Position numbers and translations under genes: made by a program | In this document: positions 56,049 through 63,906 of the stretch, piece by piece | Layout of the letters: each line of letters starts with the position of its first letter | How positions within the stretch are numbered: position 1 is the stretch's first letter | The notes under the pieces: generated by a model | The model's input: the letters and a program-made list of their open reading frames with translations, nothing else | Database searches by the model: none | What the model was told of the DNA's origin: nothing | Assembly (NCBI RefSeq): GCF_024171945.1 | Contig: NZ_JAMTCR010000002.1 | Coordinates: forward strand, 1,488,001 to 1,552,000 | Length of the DNA stretch: 64,000 bases | Source: Actinokineospora globicatena | GTDB taxonomy: Bacteria > Actinomycetota > Actinomycetes > Mycobacteriales > Pseudonocardiaceae | Direction: 5' to 3'

Positions 56049-56926
56049 CCGGTGGCGCCAGCGGCCTTGGCCACCGACATGACGTACTCGCCGTAACCGG
56101 ACTTGGCCAACTTGGTCCCGAGCGCATAGCACTCGTCCGGGGTGATGAAGCCGCGGTCCAGGGCGATCTCCTCCAGGCAGGCGATCCGCACGCCGGTGCG
56201 GTGCTCGAGCACCTGGACGAACTGGCCCGCCTCCAGCAGCGAGTCGTGCGTGCCGGTGTCCAGCCAGGCGAAGCCGCGGCCGAGGTCGAGCAGCCTGGCC
56301 CGGCCCTGGCGCAGGTACTCCAGGTTGACGTCGGTGATCTCCAGCTCGCCGCGGGCCGACGGCGACAGGCTCTTGGCGATCTTGATGACGTCGTTGTCGT
56401 AGAAGTACAGCCCGGTGATCGCCCGGTTCGACTTGGGCACGGCGGGCTTCTCCTCGATGGAGAGCAGCCTGCCGTCCGCGTCCACCTCGCCGACGCCGTA
56501 GCGCTGGGGGTCCTTGACGGGGTAGCCGAACAGGACGGCGCCGTCGAGGTCCGCGATGTTGGCCTGCATCATCTGCGAGAACCCGAGGCCCCAGAAGATG
56601 TTGTCGCCGAGCACCAGCGCGACGGAGTCGTCCCCGACGAAGTCCTCGCCGAGGATGAACGCCTCGGCCAGCCCGTTGGGCTCCGCCTGCTCGGCGTAGG
56701 AGAAGGCGACCCCGAACTGGCTCCCGTCGCCGAGCAGGCGCTGGAAGTTCGGCAGGTCGGCCGGGGTGGAGATGATCAGGATGTCCCGGATCCCGGCCAG
56801 CATGAGCACCGAGAGCGGGTAGTAGATCATCGGCTTGTCGTACACGGGCAGCAGTTGCTTGGACACCGCCTGCGTGATCGGGTGCAACCGGGTCCCACTG
56901 CCCCCAGCGAGGACGATGCCCTTCAT
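56045..56926 (-). CDS. rmlA: Glucose-1-phosphate thymidylyltransferase
   Basis: A 293-residue nucleotidyltransferase making dTDP-glucose, the first step to dTDP-rhamnose and other deoxysugars. It starts [20 protein letters not shown] (nucleotide loop) and has [68 protein letters not shown] and the [25 protein letters not shown] blocks. The ATG at 56926 has AGGAG six bases upstream. Rhamnose is a linker sugar in the arabinogalactan-type walls of related actinobacteria. Confidence 0.95.
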   Translation of the reverse strand: MKGIVLAGGSGTRLHPITQAVSKQLLPVYDKPMIYYPLSVLMLAGIRDILIISTPADLPNFQRLLGDGSQFGVAFSYAEQAEPNGLAEAFILGEDFVGDDSVALVLGDNIFWGLGFSQMMQANIADLDGAVLFGYPVKDPQRYGVGEVDADGRLLSIEEKPAVPKSNRAITGLYFYDNDVIKIAKSLSPSARGELEITDVNLEYLRQGRARLLDLGRGFAWLDTGTHDSLLEAGQFVQVLEHRTGVRIACLEEIALDRGFITPDECYALGTKLAKSGYGEYVMSVAKAAGATG

Positions 56927-57094
56927 CACGGCTCCTGTCGTGTTCACCAATCCGAGGCTACCCACGTAAGAGCCACCCGCATCCCCTATTGAGCGGCCGA
57001 CTCCCCGGACACTGCATCGCCCCTAGTGCACACCGAGTTACCAACCATGCTCCACCCCACACCCCGCCCCGTGAGTGCCCGGGGTGCCGCCAGC

Positions 57095-57110
57095 ACGACG
57101 ACAGACGACC
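57095..57110 (+). repeat. 16-bp direct repeat, copy 1
   Basis: ACGACGACAGACGACC is repeated exactly at 57945-57960. The two copies bracket the NUDIX gene about 850 bases apart. Confidence 0.6.
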
Positions 57111-57114
57111 GGAC

Positions 57115-57660
57115 CTACCGACGTGAGTTCAGGTAGTACAGCAGTGACACGAGGGTCCCGGAGCCCAACAACTCTTGGCGCTGCGCCAACTCGTTGACTC
57201 GATCCAGCGGAACCCACTCGACCTGACCCACCTCTTCGGTGTCGGTCGGCTCACCGAGCCGTTCGGCCTGACGCCAGAGGTAGGCATCCACCTGGGCCGT
57301 CACCTGCCCCGGCAACGGCTGAAAGGTGACCAGATGTTCCGGTTCGCCGACCGGCCGCCAGCCGCTCTCCTCCGCAGCCTCCCGCGCAGCTGTCGCGGCA
57401 GCGTCCTCACCGTCGTCGACCAGGCCCCCAAGCAGCTCGTAGCCCCACTGTCTGGTCGGGAAGCGGTAGCGCCAGAGCATCAACGCCTCGTCGCGCTCGT
57501 TCACGATCAGCGCGATGGCGATCCGAGCGAGGTGGACGACGTGGTAATCCCACCGCTCGCCATTGGGCGCCTCGACATCGGCAAGCCCGACTCGAACCCA
57601 CCGGTTGTCGTAGACAGTTCGCTCACCGAAGACCGTCCAGGCACCGCGCTCGCCGCCCAC
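57115..57660 (-). CDS. NUDIX hydrolase
   Basis: A 181-residue hydrolase of nucleoside-diphosphate-linked compounds, ADP-sugar-pyrophosphatase-like. The Nudix box is complete: GGLVDDGED, then AAATAAREAAEESGW, giving G-x5-E-x7-REUxEExGU. Preceding parts are TVYDNRWVRVGLADVEAPNG and YHVVHLARIAIALIVNERDE. The start is uncertain: GTG 57660 is chosen by fit to the family N-terminus but has no Shine-Dalgarno; an upstream frame reaches 57759. The substrate is unknown. Confidence 0.87.
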   Translation of the reverse strand: MGGERGAWTVFGERTVYDNRWVRVGLADVEAPNGERWDYHVVHLARIAIALIVNERDEALMLWRYRFPTRQWGYELLGGLVDDGEDAAATAAREAAEESGWRPVGEPEHLVTFQPLPGQVTAQVDAYLWRQAERLGEPTDTEEVGQVEWVPLDRVNELAQRQELLGSGTLVSLLYYLNSRR

Positions 57661-57923
57661 GCGGACACGATACCGACGTAACCCGCCGGCGCAGGCTACG
57701 TGCCGGTCATGACTTCGGACGCCGCTTGGGCATCCGCGAGGCGAGGCTCGCAGGTCCACGCCTGCGGTCAGCAGTTCGGTCGCGGAGTAGTGGCGGCGTT
57801 CATGGATGTGAGCGCGCAGTCCTCCCGCGCCGTGGGCGACAGCCCCATTGGTTACATACTTTGATGCGATGACCGAAGGTCAAGCGAGCCCCGCTGGGTC
57901 CGGCGCCTGCCGCACCGTGGGGG

Positions 57924-57943
57924 TCTGGGGGTCGCCCCCCAGA
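57924..57943 (-). terminator. Hairpin terminator of tRNA-Tyr
   Basis: TCTGGGGG (57924-57931) and CCCCCAGA (57936-57943) form a perfect 8-base stem, 57 bases beyond the 3' end of the tRNA on the minus strand. Confidence 0.6.
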
Positions 57944-57944
57944 A

Positions 57945-57960
57945 ACGACGACAGACGACC
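57945..57960 (+). repeat. 16-bp direct repeat, copy 2
   Basis: Exact second copy of 57095-57110. It lies just beside the tRNA-Tyr terminator hairpin. Confidence 0.6.
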
Positions 57961-57999
57961 AGGTCCACGCATTCCGTGGACACAGGTCGCCTGAGTCTG

Positions 58000-58080
58000 T
58001 GGCGGGTAGAGGATTCGAACCTCTGTAGCTTTCGCGACGGATTTACAGTCCGCTCCCATTGGCCGCTCGGGCAACCCGCC
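58000..58080 (-). tRNA. tRNA-Tyr (GUA)
   Basis: On the minus strand the 7-base acceptor arms are GGCGGGT (5', from 58080) and ACCCGCC, followed by the discriminator A at 58000. The anticodon stem-loop is CGGACTGTAAATCCG with anticodon GTA. A long variable arm (class II, as in bacterial tRNA-Tyr) and the T-loop GAGGTTCGAATCCTC are visible. The 3' CCA is not encoded. Length is 81 bases. Confidence 0.97.
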
Positions 58081-58238
58081 GGGGTGTCCGGCGCTGCCGG
58101 ACGACGGGAACCTTACCCAATGGGGGTGGGGAAGTTCCACCGGGTACCCCCTCTGCGCGGCGGGCCCGTGGTCGGGGGTGGCGGCGGTACCATCCGTGCC
58201 GACCTGAACTACACCTGAACAGCGGAGGTGCGAGGCAC

Positions 58239-58730
58239 GTGGCGGACCCGTCATTCGACGTGGTGAGCAAGGTGGACCGGCAGGAGGTCGACAACGCGCT
58301 GAACCAGGCGGCCAAGGAGTTGTCGACCCGGTTCGACTTCCGCGGCACCGGGGCGAAGGTCAACTGGGCTGGCGAGGAGGCGATCACCTTCGAGGCCGAG
58401 ACCGAGGAGCGCTGCGCGGCCGCGATCGAGGTCTTCAAGGAGAAGCTGATCAAGCGCGGCATCTCGCAGAAGGCCTTCGACATCGGCGACCCGGCGCTCT
58501 CGGGCAAGGTGCACAAGGTGACCGGGTCGCTGGTCCAGGGCATCACGGCGGAGAAGGCCAAGGAGATCGCCAAGAAGATCCGCGACGAGGGCCCCAAGGG
58601 CGTCCAGGCCCAGATCCAGGGCGACCAGTTGCGCGTCTCCGGCAAGAAGAAGGACCACCTGCAGGACGTCATCAACCTGCTCAAGGCGGGCGACTTCGGC
58701 ATCGCCCTGCAGTTCACGAACTACCGCTGA
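58239..58730 (+). CDS. YajQ family nucleotide-binding protein
   Basis: A 163-residue DUF520/YajQ protein, a small two-domain nucleotide- and RNA-binding family, some members of which bind cyclic di-GMP. It starts [20 protein letters not shown] and has [47 protein letters not shown] and [20 protein letters not shown]; the C-terminal LQFTNYR is diagnostic. The GTG at 58239 has GGAGG about eight bases upstream. It is divergent from tRNA-Tyr. Confidence 0.95.
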   Translation: MADPSFDVVSKVDRQEVDNALNQAAKELSTRFDFRGTGAKVNWAGEEAITFEAETEERCAAAIEVFKEKLIKRGISQKAFDIGDPALSGKVHKVTGSLVQGITAEKAKEIAKKIRDEGPKGVQAQIQGDQLRVSGKKKDHLQDVINLLKAGDFGIALQFTNYR

Positions 58731-58738
58731 CGCCCGGT

Positions 58739-58766
58739 GGTGGGCTGGCCAGGTGACCAGCCCACC
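58739..58766 (+). terminator. Hairpin terminator after the yajQ-family gene
   Basis: GGTGGGCTGG (58739-58748) and CCAGCCCACC (58757-58766) are perfect 10-base arms around an 8-base loop, just after the stop and before cutA. Confidence 0.75.
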
Positions 58767-58793
58767 GCGGTCGCCCTGTCCGGAGGTGCGCCG

Positions 58794-59132
58794 GTGAGCA
58801 CGCAGGTCTGCGAGGTCGTCATCACCGCGGCGGACGCCGGGTGGCTGGTCGAGTTCACCCGCGGGCTCGTGGCCGACCGCCTGGTCGCGTGCGGGCAGCA
58901 CATCAGCCCGATCCGGTCGGTGTACCGGTGGGACGGCGAGGTCCAGGACGACCCGGAGGCGCGCGTCGCCCTGCACACCCGGTTGTCGCTCGTGCCGGAG
59001 ATCGTCGCCCGAGCGGACCGGGACCACCCGTACGACGTGCCGTGCGTCTTCGCGCTGCCGATCCAGGCGGGCAACCCCGATTACCTGGCGTGGGTCGTCG
59101 CCGAGACCAGGGAGCCCACCGATCCCGGCTGA
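58794..59132 (+). CDS. cutA: CutA1 divalent-ion tolerance family protein
   Basis: A 112-residue CutA1 protein, a trimeric PII-like fold linked to divalent cation tolerance; the actual biochemical role is unsettled. Conserved parts are VVITAADAGWLVEFTRGLVA, LVACGQHISPIRSVYRWDGE (the Cys and YRW motif), ALHTRLSLVPEIVARADRDH and YDVPCVFALPIQAGNPDYLAWV. The GTG at 58794 has GGAGGTG six bases upstream. Confidence 0.94.
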   Translation: MSTQVCEVVITAADAGWLVEFTRGLVADRLVACGQHISPIRSVYRWDGEVQDDPEARVALHTRLSLVPEIVARADRDHPYDVPCVFALPIQAGNPDYLAWVVAETREPTDPG

Positions 59133-59135
59133 GCG

Positions 59136-59354
59136 GGCGGCTGACAGCCGGTCGAGCGGGCGTTGCGCGTGGTTGAACGGCCCGTCCAGCACCACCGCCC
59201 GCACGCGCTGGGGGTGTAGTTCGGCGTAGGCCTGGGCGGCGATCGTGCCGTAGGACCGGCTGTAGATGTTGATCCGCCGCTCGCCCAGCGCGATCCGGAT
59301 GGCCCGCCCCGCGCGGGTCCAGGGTGACGACGTCGTAGCGCTCGTCTTGATCAA
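59136..59354 (-). pseudogene. Alpha/beta-hydrolase (tripeptidyl-aminopeptidase-like) remnant
   Basis: The minus strand encodes ALGERRINIYSRSYGTIAAQ, then AYAELHPQRVRAVVLDGPFNH, the nucleophile-elbow segment of TAP-like hydrolases. The elbow is SRSYG in place of G-x-SYG. Upstream, the expected DDVVTLDPRGAGHPD appears only in another frame, so a frameshift lies near 59320. The N- and C-terminal parts are missing. It is a relic of a larger exopeptidase-type gene. Confidence 0.7.
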
Positions 59355-59490
59355 ATATCCAGCACCGGTGAGCCGGGCGGCGCCTCGGGGGAACCCTGAC
59401 GTGGTCCTGGGAATGATTCCGCGCGGGGCGGTGTCCCCGGCGCGGAACCCTTCGTCAATTCTGCGGCCGGGGAATGGAACGAAATAAGTG

Positions 59491-59525
59491 GGACCGGCCA
59501 CACCCCTGCACAGTGTGGCCGGTCC
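59491..59525. terminator. Perfect 13-bp stem hairpin
   Basis: GGACCGGCCACAC (59491-59503) and GTGTGGCCGGTCC (59513-59525) are exact complements around a 9-base loop. It is a strong terminator-type structure with no intact gene ending next to it, probably left over from the gene whose remnant lies at 59136-59354 or from a lost neighbour. Confidence 0.65.
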
Positions 59526-59890
59526 CTGGCGTCCGCATCGCGCGCGAGGGCGGCGCGATGGGGACGCTATTTCCGCGGGGGAGCCAACCCGGCGGAAAAT
59601 CTTTGTTCACAGTTACCAAGAATGGGTCTGAGGCTCGGGCGGATGCTCGGGATCATCCGGCCTGGGCCAGGTGGTGGTCGCTGCCGGTAATTAACAGAAT
59701 AGCCGGGTTGCGCTGAACGGGGGGTGGGGCTGGTCCGCTCGGCGTGCGCGTGGGCAGCCATCTGCTTCATTAGGCCTGGTCAACGGCCTATTTCCGGGGG
59801 GTGTCACCCGAACGCCGGACGTGCGGTGGTTGGTGCACTGGCTAGCTTTCCTTTCCTGTCTTCCGGGTCTACGTAGCGGGGGTTTAGCCC
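59526..59890. other. Intergenic region upstream of the secreted-protein gene
   Basis: About 365 bases with lower G+C than the surroundings in parts (AATTAACAGAATAG near 59688-59701). It is presumably the promoter region of the 59891 gene. No gene or clear operator was recognised. Confidence 0.4.
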
Positions 59891-60442
59891 ATGTCTTCGA
59901 TAAAGCGTTTCGGTGTGGTTCTGCTGGCGATAGCCGCGGCGGGGTCGATGGTCGCGCAGGCCGGTGCGCAGACCGGCGGCACGAACGCCGACCGGGTCGA
60001 AGTCGCCAAGCAGACCACGGCGCGGCCGAGCAAGGACGCGCCACTGGTGCCGCTGGTGCCAGACGACGGGAAGGACCGGCCCACCGGGGAGGGGGTCGCG
60101 ATCCAGGCCGTCTCGCTGCCGTTCACCTTCAACTTCGACATCACCTCGTCGCTGGCCTCGCGCACGTTCTGGCCGACCAGCGGCGGCCGGACCTGCGTCA
60201 GTCTCCGTGGCCAGGGTGGGAGCGATCCCATCTACTTCGGCAAGGAGATCAAGGTCGAGATGTGGAACGCCTACGGCACCGACACCAAGGTCGGGCCGAC
60301 GGTGCGCTACTCGCTCAACGGCAACTCGTACGGGTACTGCTGGACCGGCCTCTACCCCTACCACGAGCACTACTTCCGCCTGGTCAAGGACTGGAGCCCG
60401 ACGGTGCGCGTGTGGGGTACCGGCTGGGCGTCGGCCACCTGA
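59891..60442 (+). CDS. Secreted hypothetical protein
   Basis: A 183-residue protein with a signal peptide (Lys/Arg start, hydrophobic GVVLLAIAAAGSMVA, cleavage likely at AQA-GA or AGA-QT near residue 25). After a low-complexity linker (residues 30-70) the mature domain is beta-rich (LPFTFNFDITSSLASRTFW, KEIKVEMWNAYGTD, RYSLNGNSYGYCWTGLYP). It has exactly two Cys (102 and 150) that could form a disulphide. No family was recognised. It stands alone, upstream of and convergent with the sigma/anti-sigma pair. Confidence 0.75.
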   Translation: MSSIKRFGVVLLAIAAAGSMVAQAGAQTGGTNADRVEVAKQTTARPSKDAPLVPLVPDDGKDRPTGEGVAIQAVSLPFTFNFDITSSLASRTFWPTSGGRTCVSLRGQGGSDPIYFGKEIKVEMWNAYGTDTKVGPTVRYSLNGNSYGYCWTGLYPYHEHYFRLVKDWSPTVRVWGTGWASAT

Positions 60443-60510
60443 TCCGGTCGAGCGGGCCCACGGGCGGGACGACCGGTGTCGTCCCGCCCGCGTCTCGCCG
60501 ACCGGCCCGT

Positions 60511-61731
60511 TCACTTGCCCCCGATCCGCAGCGCCGAGGTGGCCGCGACCACGCCGGGCACCCGCTCGGTGCGCCACCCCTGGTCACCCTGGTGCAGGGT
60601 GCCGATGTCGAAAGCCAGCTCCGGCCGGTTCCACGCCAGCACCTGCAGCCGGTTCCCCTCGGAGATCAGCCCGTCCGCGGTCGGCTCGAACACCACGCCC
60701 GAGGTGCCGTCCACCAGCCTGCCGGGGATCGCCGATGTGGAGGTCTGGACCTTGCCGAGCGCCCCGATGGTGGTCAGCCGCGTGTCGACGGTCCCGTCCG
60801 CCGCGCTGACCACCCCGATGATGCCCTCCGGTGTCGCGATGATGTCGCCCGGCCGGATCCCGGCGCCGCTCGCGCGGACCGTCCCGTTGCCCGACCGCAG
60901 CGACACGTGGTCGACCACCGGGTCGCCGATGCCCGCCGCGATGGCGAACCGCTGCTTGTGGTCACCCGGCGTCCGCAGCACCAGTTCCGCGTTCCACGCC
61001 CCGGTGCCCTGTTCCGGCGCGGGCCACACGACCCCGGCCGGGATGTTCGTCTGCCGCGCCTGGTCGAGCACGAGCGGCGTGCGGACCTCGATCTCGGCGA
61101 GTCCCGGCGCGGTCAGCGCGACGCCGATCGCACCGTTGCTGCTCACGTGCTCGTCCTCGGGCACCCTGGTCGTCGACAGGAAGCCAACGGCCTGTTGCCC
61201 GGCGGGCACCGTCGTCACCGCGCGCAGCACCAGCCGCGTCTGGTCCGGCTTGCCGGTCACCGAGATCGGGGTGGTCACGAACGCGACCTGCTCCGTGGAT
61301 CCCGCCGCGTCGGCGACGAGCACGATCAGGTCGAAGCACACGGAGATGTTCGGCGAGCGCCCGGCGAACACCGCGCGCACCGGTGCGGCTGGCGCGTACG
61401 CCGAGGCCTTCCACGTCTGCTCCGCGCGCTTCACCAGGTCAACGTTGCCCGCGAGGTCGCCGCGTAGCTGCCACTGGGTGACGGCGGCGACGGTGTTGCT
61501 CTTCTCGGGCCCTTCGCCGTCGCGCGAGGTCACGACGAACGCGCCCGCGACGGCGAACACAACGACAGCCACGGCGGTGAGCATTTGCACCCGCTGCTGC
61601 CGTTGTGCGCGTCTGCGCCCGTGCACGTGCCGGAGCACCCGGTCGACGTGGTCGGGGGAGCTCGCCAGCCGCACCCCGTCGAGCTCGTCGCGCAGCCGGG
61701 CGACGGCACGGTCCTCCTCGTCGGCGATCAC
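60511..61731 (-). CDS. Single-pass membrane protein, probable anti-sigma partner
   Basis: A 406-residue protein whose GTG overlaps the sigma-factor stop by four bases. A cytoplasmic 48-residue segment (IADEEDRAVARLRDELDGVR) precedes one helix (MLTAVAVVVFAVAGAFVVTS, about residues 50-69) and an extracytoplasmic domain of about 330 residues. The outer part is beta-rich, with no catalytic motif seen. No zinc-binding HxxxCxxC motif is present in the short inner segment. The anti-sigma role is inferred from position and topology. The outer domain is unusually large for such a protein. Confidence 0.65.
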   Translation of the reverse strand: MIADEEDRAVARLRDELDGVRLASSPDHVDRVLRHVHGRRRAQRQQRVQMLTAVAVVVFAVAGAFVVTSRDGEGPEKSNTVAAVTQWQLRGDLAGNVDLVKRAEQTWKASAYAPAAPVRAVFAGRSPNISVCFDLIVLVADAAGSTEQVAFVTTPISVTGKPDQTRLVLRAVTTVPAGQQAVGFLSTTRVPEDEHVSSNGAIGVALTAPGLAEIEVRTPLVLDQARQTNIPAGVVWPAPEQGTGAWNAELVLRTPGDHKQRFAIAAGIGDPVVDHVSLRSGNGTVRASGAGIRPGDIIATPEGIIGVVSAADGTVDTRLTTIGALGKVQTSTSAIPGRLVDGTSGVVFEPTADGLISEGNRLQVLAWNRPELAFDIGTLHQGDQGWRTERVPGVVAATSALRIGGK

Positions 61732-62237
61732 GCCCGCCCCCTTCCCTGCGACGCGGGCGTCTGTGCCGCCCACAACTGCCTGACCCGGGCCATCCCCCTG
61801 CTGGTCAGCGACTTCACGGTGCCGACGGAGCAGGCGAGTTCCACCGCCGTCTGCGCCTCGGACAGGTCGAGCACCACCCTGGCCACCACCGCGGCGCGCT
61901 GCCTCGGGGGCAGTTGCTGCAGCAGGACCAGCACGTGCTCGCGTTCGACCACGGCGCCGGTGAAGTCGTCGAGGTCGAGTTGCTCGGTGAGTTCGTCCAG
62001 CGATACCTGCGGTTTCCGCTTCGCTACGCGTAAGAACTCGTGGTAGACGGCCTTACGTGCGTACGCGAGGGCGTTGTCCGCGGGCACACGGCGCCATCTG
62101 CGCAGACAGCGCAAGAGGGCCTCCTGCACGATCTCCTCGGCGTCCCACTTGCGGCCGGTGAGCATGACGGCATAGCGCAGCAGTTGGTCGTACCGGTCTC
62201 GGACGAACTGGTCGAAACCGGTCTCGCTGCCGTGCAA
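61728..62237 (-). CDS. ECF sigma factor, SigE family
   Basis: A 169-residue extracytoplasmic-function sigma factor. Region 2 is GFDQFVRDRYDQLLRYAVMLTG with DAEEIVQEALLRCLRRW; region 4 is LQQLPPRQRAAVVARVVLDL, then SEAQTAVELACSVGTVKSLTSRGMARVRQL. The TTG at 62237 is preferred because GGGAGGTG lies seven bases upstream and the family starts close to here. The GTG at 62261 would add eight residues. It is coupled to the membrane partner gene by a four-base overlap. Confidence 0.88.
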   Translation of the reverse strand: MHGSETGFDQFVRDRYDQLLRYAVMLTGRKWDAEEIVQEALLRCLRRWRRVPADNALAYARKAVYHEFLRVAKRKPQVSLDELTEQLDLDDFTGAVVEREHVLVLLQQLPPRQRAAVVARVVLDLSEAQTAVELACSVGTVKSLTSRGMARVRQLWAAQTPASQGRGRA

Positions 62238-62337
62238 GCCGTCACCTCCCTTCGCTGTCACTCACCCCCTAGACCGCATCGGCTCCCGGAAAGGTTGCCA
62301 AGCCGCCGAGAAATTTCTGGAGGTAGCGTCAACCCCC

Positions 62338-62757
62338 ATGACCAGGCCCGCGTTCCACCTCGCCATCCCGGTCGACGACCTGACCGCCGCCCGCCGCTTC
62401 TACGGCGAGGTGCTCGGCTGCCCCCAGGGCCGCGACTCCGACACGTGGGTCGACTGGGACCTCGCCGGGCACCAGGTCGTCACCCACCTCGCCCCCGGCC
62501 GCCGGGGTGACGCCGCGACGAACCCGGTCGACGGGCAGGGCGTCCCGGTGCCGCACTTCGGCCTCGTGCTGCCGGTCCCCGACTTTCACGCCCTCGCCGA
62601 CCGGCTGCGCGCCGCGGGCACCGAGTTCGTGATCGAGCCCTACGTCCGGTTCGAGGGTCAACCGGGCGAGCAGTGGACCATGTTCCTGCGCGACCCCGCG
62701 GGCAACGCGCTGGAGTTCAAGGCCATGGCCGACCCGAGCAGGTTGTTCGCCAGGTGA
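62338..62757 (+). CDS. VOC family protein (glyoxalase/dioxygenase fold)
   Basis: A 139-residue vicinal-oxygen-chelate protein. It has AFHLAIPVDDLTAARRFYGEVLGC at the start, FGLVLPVPDFHALADRLRAAG in the second half and MFLRDPAGNALEFKAM at the end. His at the N-terminal FHLAIP and the Glu in LEFKAM are metal-ligand positions. It resembles the YjdN/bleomycin-resistance-like group of unknown substrate. The stop overlaps the GTG of the winged-helix gene. Confidence 0.88.
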   Translation: MTRPAFHLAIPVDDLTAARRFYGEVLGCPQGRDSDTWVDWDLAGHQVVTHLAPGRRGDAATNPVDGQGVPVPHFGLVLPVPDFHALADRLRAAGTEFVIEPYVRFEGQPGEQWTMFLRDPAGNALEFKAMADPSRLFAR

Positions 62758-63695
62758 ACCCGGTCGCGCGGACGGTCGCCAACGGCCTGGCGGGTCCCCG
62801 GGCGGTCACCGTGGTCGACGCGGTGCACCGGGTGGTCGGGATCCAGTCCCAGGACGTGCGGCCCGCTCGGCTCGCGATCCGGGCGAGGACCGAGGGGCTG
62901 GTTCGGTCCGATGTGGACAGAGCGGTCGCCGACGGTGCCGTGGTCAGGACCTGGGCCATGCGCGGCACCCTGCACATGGTGACCGCCTCGGACGCGGGTT
63001 GGCTGGTGCAGCTGCTCGGCCCGCGCTTCGCGCACGCGACCCGGGGGAGGCGGCGCAGCCTCGGCATCGACGACGCTCTCGCCGAGGCGGCCGCGGAGGT
63101 CATCACCACTGACGAGGCGCACAACCGCGCTGAACTGGTTGCGCTGCTTGCGGAAAATGGCATCGCTGTCGACGCCACGACCCAGGCTCCCGCGCACCTG
63201 ATCTCTTACGCCGCGATGACCGGCCGGATCCGCCGCGGCCCCGATCGCTCCGACAGCGAACCGACGTACGTCCGCTTCGACCCGGGTGCGCCGGTGGATG
63301 AGTCCGCCGCCGTCGAACGCCTCGCCGAGCGGTACCTGGCCGGCTACGGCCCCGCTACCGCTGAGGACTTCGCGACGTGGTCTGGGCTTCCGCTCGGCAA
63401 GGCTCGGGCGGGCATCGGTGACCGGGTGGCCGCGCCGGTCGCCGACCCGGGGCCGACGACGCGCTTGCTTGGCCACTTCGACACGTACTTGCTGGGCTAT
63501 CGGAGCCGCGAGGGCATCGTGCCGCCGTCGTTCGCGAAGCGCGTGCAGTCCGGGGGCGGCTTCATCATGCCGGTGGTGCTCCGCGACGGGGTCGTCGTCG
63601 GGACTTGGCGGCTGGAGGGGGACTCGGTCGTCACCGATCCGGAGCTGGACGTCGCGGAGGAGGCTGCGGACATTGCCCGCTGGAACCGCGGATGA
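62754..63695 (+). CDS. Winged-helix DNA-binding domain protein (HTH_42/AlkX-YcaQ-like)
   Basis: A 313-residue protein of the actinobacterial winged-helix DUF1006-like group. It has VVDAVHRVVGIQSQDVRPARLAIRAR (the GLQAQ-like motif as GIQSQ), VVRTWAMRGTLHMVTASDAGWLVQLL, then RYLAGYGPATAEDFATWSGLPLGKAR and FDTYLLGYRSREGIVP. Relatives unhook DNA crosslinks (YcaQ/AlkX), but the critical residues could not be checked here, so a glycosylase activity is not claimed. The GTG start overlaps the VOC stop. Confidence 0.82.
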   Translation: MNPVARTVANGLAGPRAVTVVDAVHRVVGIQSQDVRPARLAIRARTEGLVRSDVDRAVADGAVVRTWAMRGTLHMVTASDAGWLVQLLGPRFAHATRGRRRSLGIDDALAEAAAEVITTDEAHNRAELVALLAENGIAVDATTQAPAHLISYAAMTGRIRRGPDRSDSEPTYVRFDPGAPVDESAAVERLAERYLAGYGPATAEDFATWSGLPLGKARAGIGDRVAAPVADPGPTTRLLGHFDTYLLGYRSREGIVPPSFAKRVQSGGGFIMPVVLRDGVVVGTWRLEGDSVVTDPELDVAEEAADIARWNRG

Positions 63696-63808
63696 TCACT
63701 CGCGGGGCGATCTGGCTTCGGCTCGGGGCCGGCGGTTGGCTGTGGGGCTGTGACCTGGGGTTCTCTCTTTACCTGCTGCCTGAAATCCCCTCTTCTGGGT
63801 GACAGAAG

Positions 63809-63824
63809 TTATCCACATGTGGAT
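63809..63824 (+). promoter_or_regulatory. DnaA box within a palindrome
   Basis: TTATCCACA (63809-63817) is a perfect DnaA box and continues into the 14-base perfect palindrome ATCCACATGTGGAT (63811-63824). It lies 27 bases before the RecA-NDp-like promoter sequence. Confidence 0.5.
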
Positions 63825-63850
63825 CTCTGCGGTGGTCGGTTCAAGATCCA

Positions 63851-63873
63851 CTGTCAGGGGGTGCCGGTAGACT
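63851..63873 (+). promoter_or_regulatory. PafBC (RecA-NDp)-type DNA-damage promoter
   Basis: CTGTCAGGG, eight bases, then TAGACT fits TTGTCRGTG-N8-TAN3T, the LexA-independent damage promoter known from mycobacteria, at seven of nine upstream positions and in the TAnnnT box. It points to the right, toward a gene beyond the window edge. Confidence 0.5.
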
Positions 63874-63906
63874 GGCCCAGGGACGCCCCCCGGAGAGGGT
63901 GGGGGC
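63864..63906 (+). repeat. Dispersed intergenic element, copy 2
   Basis: Inverted counterpart of 8931-8974: the CCGGTAGACTGGC start and the 27-base end block (63880-63906) are identical, and only the short spacer differs. Here the first block doubles as the -10 region of the putative damage promoter, so the 27-base block would lie in the 5' end of the transcript. Confidence 0.75.

Noticed and set aside
58000-58080. tRNA-Tyr as the attachment site of the element
   Set aside because: The boundary repeats lie at ddaH and 53866, 4 kb away, and no part of the tRNA is duplicated in the window.
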